From: Anastrepha obliqua
Lineage: Eukaryota > Arthropoda > Insecta > Diptera > Tephritidae
Reading direction: 5' to 3'
DNA: 64,000 nt
Assembly: GCF_027943255.1 (NCBI RefSeq)
Contig: NC_072893.1
Span: forward strand, 620,001 to 684,000
The notes under the pieces are model-generated. The model saw only the letters and a list, made by a program, of their open reading frames with translations, ran no database searches and had not been told where the DNA came from. Shown piece after piece: positions 24,601 through 39,600 of the stretch. Numbering within the stretch: position 1 is the stretch's first letter; the number at the start of each line of letters is the position of its first letter. The position numbers and the translations under genes were made by a program.

Positions 24601-27600
24601 AATATTTGCGAGCATTACACGAACAAATTGAGCATGCCCGTATAGACTCGGGGAAAATTCCAACAAAATGGTGCGGAAGTGCTAGTTGGATTCTGTGTGA
24701 ATCACCACTTGAAAATTTATCAGCATTTTTATATTGTAAATATTAAGCTTTCTAATTAATTGAATTAAAAGTATTTCTTGTGGAATTGAGTTTCTCCTTT
24801 AATAAAAACAAAGATTTAGTTAAAGCCAAAGTTCGATGTTATTGTAATATAAAAATTGAAAAAGTAATTAGTAGTAAAAATAATTTAAACTTAAAAAAAT
24901 ATTTTAAAAAGACGTCTTGGCAAACTGTAAATTCATATCTGAAAATGTAGCCCATCAAATGGCCAGTATTATTTGTGTCTTGTTATAGTTATTGTTATAT
25001 AAAAAATATAACTAATTTACAAATGAATATATCAATTATTTCAATATACGATACATAGCAAAACATTGGAATCAATCATGAATTCTTTAAGTAGTCCTCC
25101 TCAAAAACTGAAATTCATTATTTAATTATTTTGAACTATGCGACAATGAGGAAAATTAAAAAAAAAAATAATTTCTATTGAATAAAATATGAGGCCTCAA
25201 AATATCATATTTCGTACATATTTTAGCGCGACTGTAGTATTTTTTTATCAAATACTTTCCACAAATTGATGTATGCAAATGTGGGAGAAATATTTCGTTG
25301 TCTCAGCAAAGACTCTGCTCAGCTAAAACTCAAGAGTGGTTTATGAAAGTCTAATGAACTTTTAATGTAAAGCTCTCTGCCGTTACTACTTCTGCTAAGA
25401 AAAAACCGTCATTGCTTGTAAACAACAAGTATGCGTAAATGTTCTTTATGCCAGCGTAAATAATATTTTCACAAACAACATGTTACAATAACAAAACTCA
25501 ATTTGAGCAACTCGGTACATTGCGACTTGCGATCCATTGTGTAGAAATAAGTAGCTTATTGACTTCAGAATGTAACATAATATTAGACCTTTCAGTCGCG
25601 GTTTAGCGCCAAAGATTTAAAGTAACAATTTATTATTATGAATAAATCAAATTCCAACTGGCCATACCTATACATTCAAATAAGGAGAGTCGAGAATTTG
25701 ACTCAAATAAAGCATAGTGAAGTATTCCGTCTGTTCCTCATTATAAATGTAATATTACAAATGTGAAAAAAGCATTTAAACGAGCGCTTCGTGTATACGT
25801 TCTGAACTTGGTAATTAGCAGAACAAGTGTATTTTCAGTTTAACATAAATAATTCCGGTTTCAATGACATTTCCGTTGCTATCCATTTCACTACAATAAC
25901 AGAAAGCGCAGGTCGGATTTCATACATACATATCTAATTGAATTAAGCTGTGAAAAAAGTCTAACTTTGACAAGTTGTATTGCTTGCCCTACTGCAGACA
26001 TCTCTCTGAAAGCTACTGAAACAGTTGCCCAGTGGATATGGGGCACTCAATAGATTTTGTTTATAGGGCTCTGGAAAGAAAGAATTTTAATATTTTAAAG
26101 GAAATATAACAAAGAGCTGATAATTATTTTATTTCCCTGCGATTAGTGAGATTAATGTTTCATACTTACAGGCATGATATTGGCTCGGTGTTCGGCAAGA
26201 CTGACAACAGCAACATAGGCAACGTTGTCAATTTATCAGTTCAGGGCGGCAGCCAAATGCATTCGCACCAGTTAGACTCCTATGACTCCACGGGAAGCAT
26301 TTCTTCCATGGAAAGGCCTAATGGAGGCGCATTGGCTCTGCATTACGCGGCGGCACGTGGCTGCTTAGACTGTGTGCAATTGCTTGTGGGAGCATCAACA
26401 GATATTTGGTGAGTGCATTTTTGTTTTCATCTGAACGTAATATACTTATAAATGACACGCAAAGCATTATCGTAATTATTACTAAAGTCACTGTCAATTA
26501 TGGTGAAAGCTATTGGACCAACACTAACAAATTATAAATTACCGCAAAATGTCGGTCGACGACAAAGCAAATTAATTACTTATGTTCCAATGAGAGTAAC
26601 AATATGTCGGAAGCAGTAAATGCTAAATTGCTTGTTAATTGTCACTGAATAACATTTCTCTATTTACTTATTTAAATTTATGCAAAAACTACAATTCATG
26701 TCTAATTAATAGTAATAAACATTGATATTCATTTGCAATTTTGCTATTTGTGTGGGTAATTGGTGTCGATGAGTATCTAATGCATCCAGGATTTAGAAAC
26801 TACAAATTCTCTTTTATGCTTGCAACAAAACACAAAAACAGCACAGAATACGTATTGTACACACATTCATACGCACACACAATATAAAAGCTGGTTCTCG
26901 TTACGACGGGAATCAAATGCCAAGTGTACTGATTGAAATTACATTAAAAATCATTAGTATGTGGCCGCCGTAGCCGAATGGGTTGGTGCGCGAATCTCGG
27001 TGAAAACACCAAAATTAAGAAAAACATTTTTCTAATAGCGGTCGCCCCTCGGCAGGCAATGGCAAACCTCCGAGTGTATTTCTGCCATGAAAAAGCTCCT
27101 CACAAAAATATCGGAGTCGGCTTGAAACTGTATGTCCCTCCATTTGTGGAACAACATCAAGGCGCACACCATAAATACGAGGAGGAGCTCGGCCAAACAC
27201 CCAAAAAGAGTGTACGCGCCAATTATATATATAAGTATATGCGGGATAAGGTGGACTCTCACTTTCGCATTCCTTTCATTTGAATGTGTGTCGAATAACG
27301 GTATGACGATATCTTTAAACTTCTACTTTTAAAATAAAAGTAATTAAGCTTATTAGCTGTCGATTAATAACCGAAATTACACCAATAATGATTACATCGA
27401 CGAGGTACGTCCGTCTGCTTTCTATTTTCTCCCTAACGATTTTTAAATTTTTTTAGACCAGCAGTTTTGTTGGCGTCGTTAAGTCAGGGACTTCTTAAAC
27501 AATCAATAAAATTAAGATGTATTGCAATATTTCCCAAAATCCGCCATCTGAAGAATCCTGATCTAAATATAAAATATAATAAAAAGAAAAGCTCCCATAT

Positions 27601-30600
27601 GATACTTTTAGTTTTTTAAATCATGGATTTTTTCCGGAATCATGGATTAGTACTACACTACTACATATATATAAAAAAGAATAAAACAGGCTGTTTGGAG
27701 GCGTTAACGAAACTCTTTCCTTATTTATGTATTCGTCATATTCCGTCAGTCAAATGTCTGCTACGGCCCAGAGAAATCAAATTTTCACTGGGTCTGCTGC
27801 ATACCTATATCTGGCAGTGAACGTGGCACCGCCCATTTTTTCAAACGTTTGCTTGCGTCACGTTTTCTTGCTTCTTAAGAAATATTGATTTTTGCACACG
27901 GACGGACGAATAAATATAGCTAAATCTATTATTCTTTCATTCTGAGCCCATTGGTTTAGGTATGTCTACATCTATCTCGATTGCTTTTTGCTGTTACATT
28001 CAACACTCTTTTGAACAAAATTTTAATACCCTTAGGCACAAGTACGCAGGTATAACAGTCGACTTTTTTTAAAAGTGGTTCGACTTGCATGTAGGTATAT
28101 AAAATTTCAGACTACTAACAATAAAATTGAGAGACTACTTGGAGATCAAACGCTAAAATTTCAATGAATTTTTAAAAATTGAAAACCAATTGGGTCTGTT
28201 CCTCATCTAGTCAGATTTATAAGTTTTATTTGATGTAGTAAGAAGAATAGGAAATCCTTTTTTTCATTCAAGTATCTTGGCATTTTATTCAGCTTTCCAA
28301 TTGCCGCGTATGTCGATATTTAGCAGTTCACCGCAACAAAGCTTGGATAGCTGCCATGTCATAACAGAAATTTTATTTTAACTTCAAGAAACGGCTAAAG
28401 TCCAATGATGTGAACAGTTTAAATAAACCGACGGAATTGTCTTAAATAAATATTTTGAACTTCATCACGGAGAGGGCCGCTATAGTATTTGAATAGCAAG
28501 CCAAATATAATTAAGCCGGCATTACTACCAGAGGTTATTTCTCTGTATTATAAAATAATAATATTAGTATAATATTTATTTTATTGATAGTAATAACTAA
28601 CTTCCATGCAAGTATTTTTTGGACATTTTGTGAGCAAACTTAATAAAATATCTTTACGAATTAACAAATATTCTTCAAAATGGTATCCAGTGGCTAGCAC
28701 AGTAAAATGCATATATGGTATTTACATATACATACATAGGTAAATATGCATTTTAGGCACCTCTTCGTTCTTTTTAAAATTTAAGTAACGAAACAATATT
28801 TGAAATATTGGAAAAGTATTCTTCAAACGATCTAACTTCCCATAATATCTGTTGATCAGGAATGTAACCGACCATTATTTATGTATAACTGTTTTAAGGT
28901 CGTTCGACAATTTCTCAATAAAGCATATCTCCAGATCAATATGAAGAAATTAATTTATTGAGCTTTTAGTTAAATTATACTTTGTACCTGAAAGATGGCC
29001 AATGTAAAATCATTTCCATATAAATAAGAATATTTGAAACTTGTGTTCATATAAACTTTTTCGTTTTATTGTTTCTCAAATTATTAGAAAAAATTCAAGT
29101 TAAACATTTACCGCATATTTTAATGCTAGTTCAAGAAATATACATAAAAGTTTTAAACTTCTGCTCATTTAATATATTTTATAGTGCGCGCAACACAAAT
29201 AGGTGGAGGAGCTCAGCCAAGCACCCAATAAAAGGTGTCAACGCCAATTATATACATAACATATATATTATATAATTACTAATATATAACGAAAGCTTCT
29301 GCTTAACTCAAGTTCTTGTACAGTGAATACGTAAAAAGGATCTCTGAGCATTTTGCTCACATAGATCTTCTCTCATGAAAAGCTAATTTATCTAACTATA
29401 TCTTAACTCTTTTAAATTTTAATACCGATCTAGATTTTTCAAGGTAAAGTTAAGTTTGAAACACCATCTCGCCGATAATCGTAACATGACCTAAACAATC
29501 TTTGATATACTATAGGCATACATACATACATACTTATCAAATGAAAATAAATTTTGTACTCGTATATGTAAAAAAGTTAATGAATACAGCGTCATAAAAG
29601 CAGAAAGCACTGCTACCACTCACTATCAAAAGTGACTAAAGCAATAATCAACATTGTCGATGGATCATCAATGAAAAATAGGAAAATTAGGCGATCTCGG
29701 AGATCTTCTGTTTCACTTAACATATTCAGTTATAACAGCTCGAGTGAGAAAAAAGCTCGTTTAATAGATTGAAACTCTACTTTTATAATGTACTCGTGTA
29801 CGATGTTGCCTCTCTGTCTTTGGCATTCTCATTCGATTGCATTGGCCTGTATCAAATACAAGTAGAGTTGTGACTGCAATAGGAAAGGTGCACAGCACTC
29901 TGACCGTTGTTGTGTTGCTTTTGGTGCACCAACGAGCAACGGGTTTCTTGAGTGTTTGTCTGAATGGCCGCTTAAATTTTAGTATTCGTATTCAGTATCT
30001 TGAAGTAAGCGGTAGTTCGTTTGGACTCAGTGGTCACGCTTTATGTTTGTTTGATGATAGTAGAAAGGCAGTCGGCCGTGGCCAGTTTTCGCGTGTAGCA
30101 GAAACAGTTTTAGTTATTCTGATTTTTCGCATTTTCAACCGTACGGTCCGCATTGCAAACTTGAATAAATATTTTTTTGTTCGGCTATTCGATTCATGCA
30201 CGTATTTTTTAAATGCATTAATATAAGAGGCAGTTATATATACAATCTTTTTTCTTCAACCACCGTTGGTGAATGTAGTTGGTGGTTTACTAGTTGTGTT
30301 GCAGTGTGCGCGGTGGAAGTGATCGTCGATGGGCGCATGCGCATGCTCACTATTGTGGGACGCTTTCCATCTCCCAAAGCTAAAAGATTACGGCCAATTG
30401 AAATGTATGAGCCCATGGTTGCTATTATTTTAAAAATCAACGAATCGAATCGAGATTTAATTATCTATTTATGTTGAAAACAATGAAATACGTATAGCAA
30501 TACGCGAAAAAATCGGATCGTGTTTTGCAATAAAAAGCTCATTAAAATGAAAAGGTAAAAGCTAAATCTTAATCGCGTCATTAAGAGTGAATGAAGTTTA

Positions 30601-33600
30601 TATATTTTCTCAAACTACTTATATATTCCCATAAATAATCGCATAACTGGCCCTTAAAAAAAATTTAATATAAATAGGAGATTCTTATAATTTATGTAAA
30701 GTAAATTAAATACAGAAAATGTATAAATACGCACTACATAAGATCACTCAATCATTTATGCTAATTTTGTTTAATGAATATCACAGCAATGTGGTATAAA
30801 CAACTAGAGAGGTTCAAAATCACACAACGGCACTTACTTACATATGTTAGGAAAAAATCTTTACCATGGAATCGCACAATGAAACTTTCCAGCTGGGTAT
30901 CATAAATATACAAGCCTGTGCATATGTATATGCGCGTGTTTATATATGTAGCAATGAAAGCTGATTCGTTTTGTTTCAAGTTGATGCAAGAACAAAATCT
31001 AGTGCAAAAACATATCGAAAGAGTTACACGAAGCGCACGATTTAGGAAAATGGAAGATATACACACTTACTTATGCATTTTCATTTCTCCATATAGAAGC
31101 GCACTAGACGGTGTAGCATCCATATACCAACTTGCTATTAAAACTGAGCCGAAGCAATCAATCGCCTGCCTATGAAACCTGGTTGAGCTGCTTTACTTAA
31201 TTCGGATCCGTTTTAATGGCATTCATTGTGGAAAATTCGAGCAGTAATGTTTCGTCTTCCATTCTCTTAGGCTACATTAGCATATATACATTCACATACT
31301 CGTAAATAACTAAACGGTTCATTTGTAAGAAGTGTGTTTAATCAAGATTATTATTTGACGAATACCTGAACATATTTATTTTAAACCGAAGTGTCTAAAA
31401 TGTAAATGTACCTACAAAAAGTTGTGCAAAGTTAAGAGTTTATCGATTTTTTATAATACAATCAAATAGTGCACTGTTGTGAAAGCTGTCAAAGAAAAAA
31501 CTCTGAAAAGTGAAAACGCTAAAAACTCAATTAATATAATAGTGTTGGAAATAAAAAAAACTATACTTAATTAAATAGTCGACCGAGACGTTTTTGAGAC
31601 AAAATTAAAACTCTTTAACCGCACAATTAATAGATTTGTATAATTATGTAAAAATGCCGAAATTTTTTATAAATGAAAGCGTGCGAAGTTAATTGATTTG
31701 AAAGGCCGTATCTCATATGTATTAAGAGGCTCCACTTATATTTCAAAATTTTTCTTCACCGTTCAGTTTCTTTATTGCTTAAACTGGGCCACACTCTCTT
31801 TCTTATACAATTTAAATATTACGAGTATTTGTTCTGTAGAACTGAAATATCCTTATCATTTAACACATCGCACCTTTTCATCTTTTCTCTCCTTACCATC
31901 TGTTTGCAATGCTATAACACCGATGCAGTTACTTCTCTACAATCAGTGCTAGAAAGGGCATTTTTGGTAGGATGACCACCAGCTTAACCTCCTATCGTCG
32001 TAGCAAAGTTAAAAGTAAATCCAACAACGATATTTCCTCTGTAGTAGCGGAGGTGAATGGTGTTAGTGGTGAGCTACATAACTCACCACAACATGTTTCT
32101 AATGATGATCTCTCAGATTTAGCCGAAATGATGAGCGTAAATGTGGAAAAAGAGAAAAATCTGGCCAGTGATGATGTAGCTGTTGTACGAAAAGAACACA
32201 ATAACCGACGCAGTATTGTAAGGTAAGAAACAATTATCCGAAATACATCTTTAAAAATCAGTATTCACATCACAAATCGATAGTAGTACTGGCGGCTATG
32301 GCCTTGGCAAGTTTAGTGCGGATTCCTCGCTCTGATTGGTGGTGCTGACCTTTCATATTGTTCTATGCATTCAAAACAATCTGCTTAAAAATTATTTCAA
32401 ATAGTTTTTGATTATGAAAAATTACTCGGCAGTTCTCGTTACGATTCTAAGTTGATGTGATCAAGTTGCTGTCTTGAGTCTTTTGTTTACTAATTTCCAA
32501 CAGAATAGTGCACGTAATTTAAAATAGAGTTATTCACATTATCGAGACCATTAAAATTGTTTAAACATTATTTCGAACAATACCAACACAGAGGAATTTA
32601 TAATGCTTATGCACCATTCCAGAATATATTACGGTTTATATCTAAAGTCTGAAAGTCCTTAAAACATTATTATTTAAGCGTGGAACCGTTTAAGGAACTT
32701 GGTTATGGTCAGCTGAAAATATGCTTTTACATATATTTTAAATTACACGAATATCACATCAATTGAAAAGAAAAATGGGTTCCTTGTAAAAAGTTTGCGG
32801 AAAGTTTACAAAATTGCGAATTTGTAATATATATTGTAAATTTTTGTAGTTTTTGATAAACTCACCAGAAAAACGAAATGTGCAAGCAGCTCCATGAGTC
32901 TTTTCAACCAATTGACAGTGATTTTTATTTGCGATGTCGTTTCGAAGAAATGTATTCGTTCAAGGAACCAAATAATTTTTTTATAAATACATCTGCATAT
33001 ACATTTCATTCAATAAGAAAGCCACTCTTATACGTTTATTAATGCAGTCTTTTATTTAAAATTTTCATTACTAATTCAGTATCTTCCAATATTACAAAAG
33101 CATAAAGGAAACAGAAACATTTTCATTCATTCGCTTGCTTGAAGGAATGTAAAAATCCTATTAGCACTTTTTCCTGCTCCATTTCTAAATCTTTATATAT
33201 ATGTATTTTATTATATATTATTCTTTTAGTATACTAAATAACTCGGATGGTTATGAAACCCATATCAAAGAGAAGCTCACATATGGTAAATGATATTAGA
33301 TGAACGGCAATTAATGCAGATTTGGTTCATATTCAGCTTGTGAGTACTTATATATTAGTTGTAGGAGAAGGAGTATTTTTCGCAGAGAACGAACTTACTA
33401 GGAGCTACTCTGGTGGAGCTATGTTGAAGACTCGTGCGCATGGTCAGAAAACTGTTTACATTTGATTGTTTTTGAAATGAGAAGATCCATATTTTCCATA
33501 TTTTTCCTTTCAAATTTCTCTATTAGACCGTCCTATAAGGATATGGATGTTATTGTGTGTGTACGTGCGTTTTGAAATAAACATTGGTAATGAATTTTAT

Positions 33601-36600
33601 ATATCCAGAACATAGAAAAACGGAATGTAATTAGGACCAAATAATGTGCATAAGCACTGAAAGCGTATTTAGGAAATTTTTTGCAGAAGTAAATCTAGTT
33701 TGCACTGGGTCACCGGAACTCAAAACTCTTTGCCAATAATAGACCAATAGGTTTTGGTAAAAATTAGTCAATCAGAAAATACCTAAGCAAAGATCTAAAC
33801 AAAATACACATTTTCATTCATATATAAATACATATATTTATAAGTTTTGATCAACTGAACATATTTCCCAAAATCGTATTTACGATTCGATGAGCCTCGT
33901 CTTCGAAATGTTTATTTATTTTAGATGAGAAAAATGTATTTGTAAGATGACCTATTTATGATTCATGTGTTACATGAAGATAAATATTTCACTCTAAGTT
34001 GGAGTGTTGGTTTCACAAAAATCGCATTTAGCTTACGATTATAACAACGGGCAACGGTATTAGAGATCTCCGTTACACAATTTTTATGCATTAAAATCGA
34101 TTTATGGAATATTATATTGGGACGATTTTCATTACATAAAATAAACTTCCGATTGTATGATATATGTAAACTAGGTTTCAAATTGAGTCCGAAAGTAAGA
34201 GGAAGTCGTACTATACGCTTGAAAGACAAAGTGGAGAAAGAGTTGGTGTTTCAAACAAACCGCGAAGGAAATCGACCAAAATCGTTTAAGCAACTTTTCT
34301 GCAAAAATGAAGAAGAATAAAATAAGAATTCTTGAATTCAAGCGTGAAATATGTATACAAATCTATACTATAAAGGTGAATGTCTGTACGTTATCCGCGC
34401 ATCACTACGAAACGACAACACCAAATGACGTAAAAATTTTTATACATTCATATTTTCACCCAATGAAGGTTATAGGCATGTTTTTATGATGGAACTCCCT
34501 TCCCACAACCCCAGGCCGCGCCACCACTCTCATTCATCACTAATAATCGAATATTTGCTTAAATTTAATCTAAAAAATATTAGTTTTTCCTATTTCCCAC
34601 TATTTATAGCACACTCTAGACTTCATAATCCACATAAGCTGTTCAACTCTGACCCAAATGCAAAGTTCAAAAACGGTTTGAGATAGAAAATTAATACAAA
34701 TAATTTTGCTTGATATTTTTCTGATTGGTTGTTTTGATTTTATTAAACGAGGCATAGCAACGGATGCCAGGTATTGTAATATTATGGTTATTAATAAAAA
34801 ATTGTTTTCTATGAAAATACTGTTTGTAATTCTTTTATATACATATCCTAAATCCCTCTCAACTACTCCTACGCGAGCGGGGCCGCGGGTTAAAGCTAGT
34901 AATTAACAAAATACGTTTGAATATAGGTTGTAGTGCCTTAAATGTGATTCAAGTTTGGTCATATTTCATACGAACACTAAAATTGGGTTAAGTATTAAGA
35001 GCTTCGCAATCGTATCTTCGTTATGTCCTGCACGCTTTATGTCAAATCCATTAATCGTATTTTGCGAATATTGTGAATTCTAAATACACAGAGCAATTCG
35101 ATGGCAATTTTATGCATTTACACTGATTTTTAATCTTATTTTAAGGGGTTTCTGGACAATTTTAATAGAAAGAGAGTCCTAACACGATTTTTTCTGAAAT
35201 AATTGCTTATGCACGTATTCTAAGAGAATGATAAATTCGCATTTATATAGACTTAGAAATATTCTTTAGATTTTATGGTTGAAGAACTTATATACTTTTT
35301 TGTTTGACTACTACCTGAATCCGATGTAGCGCAAATACACAAATGGATAATGATGTCACACCAGTCTACTTAGCAGCGCAAGAAGGGCACTTGGAAGTAC
35401 TGAAATTTTTAGTGCTTGAAGCAGGCGGCTCACTCTACGTTCGCGCACGCGACGGTATGGCACCGATACATGCCGCTTCACAAATGGGGTGTCTGGATTG
35501 CCTCAAGTGGATGGTAAGTTAACGATTTTGACAATAAGTTTAAGAAGCACCGCATAGGGAGATAATTAAAGGTTAAAGCATACATATGATTGTCTATATC
35601 TATTTATATATTATTACTGTTACTTCAAACACTGAACGAGCAATTTGCATTACTTTATAATAAAATATTGGCCAAGCTCATTTTCACAAGGTCCTGTTCA
35701 GACCAGTTTCGTACCATCAAGAAAATTGTTTAATTGATTCAAAAGGTAATGATTGCTTGGTGCAAAATTTGGACTGTATGGGTGGAACCTAGTATTTGAT
35801 GGAACAGAACCCTCTTTCTATTCGCCTGTTCTGGACGCTTCTGGTCGATCGCCTCTTCATATCTGGTCAGTTGTTTACAAAGGGCCGAATTAGGTGTTAT
35901 TGTCTCTAATCCCACCAAACACATTGAAAAATAAAAAAATATTGTTTGGATTTTTAAATGTAAAAATGTCAGAAAAGTGTAGTTATATCGAATAAATATA
36001 ATACTTATATATTTTTTTTTTTAAGAATAAATACTTTTTTTTTCTTTGTAAGAAAGGGAATGTTTGCTTTTGAAAGCACTTTAAGGTTTATAAATATATA
36101 TATATATACATATATATGTATTATATGTTAAAGTCGGGCTTAAAATATTACTATTATATTGTTCGAATTACTCAAATTAGAGTTTTTATTACATATGGTT
36201 TTGAGCTCACTTTAAGAAGCTCGAGTAATTTATCTTAAATGAACATTACGTGCTCATATTTACTTACATATATTTATGTAGGTACAAGATCAAGGAGTTG
36301 ATCCGAATCTGCGAGATGGGGATGGTGCCACACCGTTGCATTTTGCTGCCTCGCGAGGCCATCTTTCTGTTGTTCGTTGGTTGCTTAATCATGGTGCAAA
36401 GCTTTCATTGGACAAATATGGCAAATCACCTATTAACGACGCTGCAGAAAATCAGCAAGTAGAGGTAGGATATTCTCCGTTCATATTGCGTTTAATCAAA
36501 TAATACAAACTCCTATTTTGAAATGTTCGCATTTCTTTTCTTTTTGTCTTTATGTCTTTCGAATTGGCTAAATAAAGTGTCTTAACGTGTTGGTGCAACA

Positions 36601-39600
36601 TGGCAGTTCTATTGAGTATAATTGTCGCGACAAGAACCCCCTGCAACGACATAAAACTTGTTCCTCATCCAGCAAGCAACTACTGGAGACGCAAAATTGC
36701 AGTTTCAATGGCAGCGACAGTGTTAACTGTATCAGCAATTGCTCACACGGCAGCTGCAATTCTAATAGCAGTAAACAGACCAGTCGCAGCAATACCATCA
36801 AATCCAAGTCATCGTCGACTTTAAGCTCAGATATTGAGCCATTTTACCTGCATCCACCATCCAGTGTTATGGCTCACAAGCGCGTTGACGCTATTTATGC
36901 ACATTCACAACAGTCACGGTCGTCTTCTGAAAAATTGTACAATGGACAAATGGTGCCGAATGATGGCTTGTATATTAATCCAATGCGTAACAACTTCTTT
37001 TCCCCTCCTTCCCCCAATGGCAGCGTGTCTGGAGAATCATTCTTTCTTCACGATCCCCAGGAATTAATTTATAATCGGGTGCGAGAGTTGTTTGATTCAG
37101 ATTGTAGTAGCATTAGACATTCGAAACCAAAACTAAATCGACACAAATCTCAAACTCAAAATAAGAATAACAAATCAAATTCCATAAACAATGCAATGAC
37201 TGTACAAGCAGATGTGCACTCGAGCTCAAGTGGTGCTGGAAGTGGATCGGAAGAATCCATTTCCGTTTCAGTTCAATCAAGTATGAATTCTTCCAAGGCG
37301 AACAATCTCCGGAGTCACAGCTTCAATGTTCACAATAAATGCAACAATCAAATTGGCAGCCGCGATCAAAACACCAGCACCAGTACCAGCGTAAAGATGA
37401 GCATCAATAATAATACAAAGACGAATGAAAACGGTATATCCGGGCTCAACTATAATAAAAATAATATCTGTAGCAACAACAGTAGCATAAAGAAAGGAAT
37501 TCAAAATCAAACTCCAAACCAATCAAACAACAATTATTTGAACAATGAAAAAATGCGGCATGAAAGTTCGCATGATCATGATTACGAGGATATATATATG
37601 GTTCGTGAAGAAGCTCGAAGAAACCAACACAAATACGGATCTGGACGGTCACGGTCCCGTGACAGTGGGTCACATTCGCGCTCAGCTAGCACTTCCTCAA
37701 CTCGCAGTACAGATATCGTACTACAATACAGCAACCATGTAAGCCCCTCATACTCATACTTAATTTTCTAGAAGTGTCAATTAGAGTGCAGAGAGCATTA
37801 TTTATGCAGGAGTGGTTGACGAGCTTTCATTCCGTTTGGCACAATGAACTGATCCGACTCGCATACATATTGTATGGAAAATAATGAAGTCTTTTTTTCA
37901 TCCTCACAGATGTACATATTTAGGTGCACATAAATATTTGTATTTTATTTAGAATTTAAATGAAACAAGGCCTGACCAGATTCATCTGCCAAACGGTGGG
38001 CTAAAAAATGTATGCCTTAACTAATAAAACTGCGGCAATCTCCAATTCAATTCAACTTTCATTTCCATGAAAATGTATTTTATCGCAATTGATACATATG
38101 GACATATGTAGATGCATAATAACTTTGATTCTTAAGAAAATTATTATATTGAAATATAATTACATTCATAGGTCGTCTTTAAGCCTAACGCATATACGTA
38201 TATACATATGTACAATAAATCAGGCAATTTGCAGATAGTGCATATTTCGCAATTATTACTTTGTTCGTTCAAAAATTTTGAACAATCGGGCAGGTTCTGT
38301 AACTCACTTTCGAGTGAATTTCATAGACTTTTTTGGCAAATGTGTTGCGAACTTTAAGTCTTCAATATAAATGTCTGTCGGAGAGCATTTTCGTGTGACT
38401 TGCATGAAATTTTGAAAATTTGGGTGTGCATGCAATATGTGAGAAATGAAACCACCTTCAATTAATATCGTCTAAAAACTTATGTATATTATAAATAAAA
38501 TGTATTTCTTAAATTACCACCATTTTTTATTTCAGAATATGAACAATAAACTCAAAAGTGAACCATTGAATCGAAATAAATCGCAATCGGCCATTGGATT
38601 GCATACAAACAAATACGAGATGTCGCATAAGGAAAGCTATACCGTTAAAAACGTGAATGTGAAGAACCAGCTCAACACAAGTTGTAATAACAACAACGGT
38701 GGCATTAAGAGCGACACATATGAAAGTCTATGTCCAATAGAAGATATTGCGGAACGCACAAAACAATCACACAAGAACTCGGTTATTCGCAATAATCTTG
38801 ATGGTAGCAGCTCCAGCAACATGCTTCAGTACACTTGCAGCAATGATGAAAACTCAACCGATCGCCACTTAAAACGAGTTTCTTCTGCTCCGCCTATACA
38901 AAACATAGCAATCGGTATGATGCACAAATACATATACATATATGAATGTGTGTAATAATGCAAACTCATGTGCATATTCACATACATAAGTATTCTATTA
39001 GACTAAAACCCTGACATATTTGTATATGTTTGTGATTGTTTGCAGTAAGCGGCCCACCACCTCCTCCATTGCCACCACCGGTGAACGCAGCCGTACATAA
39101 AAAAAGCCAATTGATTGCAGCAGAACCCTCAAATTGTTACCTTAGTAACTCAAACATTTTGGATAATATAGACTCTGATTCGGGTCTAGAAGTCATCGAA
39201 GAGCCGAGTTTACGTCCATCGGAGCTAGTCAGAGGCAAACATAATCGAACTATGTCTACAATCTCGGGTAAGATTTCAATCCACATGCAGCATGTAGCTC
39301 TTATTTCATTTACATATGTATGTATGTGCATATGTATCTATGTGTAAAGGGAGATACTGTATGTAGGTTCAGAAACAGCATATCCTCCGATTAGAGGATA
39401 AATAAAGAAACCTGAAGCTCTATATCTACATAGCATTAAAAAAGCTTAAATCATAAATCATAAAACCATATCTAACACATCGGATTGTGTTATTACTTTT
39501 ACTTAGTGTCTAACTAATATTAGAAAAATTCTCCTTCAGAGCATTTCACCCAACGTGAACTTAATCATTGTCAGGTACATACATATGTACAAGTTTGAGT

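Larger units (their letters stand above)
15690..26171. other. forked intron 1 (about 10.5 kb)
   Basis: Contents seen: a possible retroelement 3' end at 15940-16330; a GC-richer unidentified fragment at 16790-17010; a 39-bp perfect hairpin at 17771-17809; a Jockey fragment interrupted by a mariner-like element at 22880-24180; otherwise AT-rich sequence with scattered ATGTA-type simple repeats (for example near 19560-19830). No other gene recognised on either strand. Confidence 0.6.
26409..35329. other. forked intron 2 (about 8.9 kb)
   Basis: Contains SINE copies at 26963 and 29188, the alternative first exon at 31972-32222, and a Helitron at 34362-34899. The interval 29770-30560 is less AT-rich and has several short open frames. 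It could be an isoform promoter or 5'UTR, but nothing in it is diagnostic. The rest is unremarkable AT-rich sequence. Confidence 0.6.

Noticed and set aside
29837..30226. 129-codon plus-strand frame in forked intron 2
   Set aside because: No recognisable domain, no splice context, and no homologue that I know. Kept only as a possible UTR or promoter area.
36600..37742. Overlapping frames on both strands within the forked linker exon
   Set aside because: Low-complexity Ser/Asn codons leave other frames open; only the frame joined by phase-matched splices is supported.
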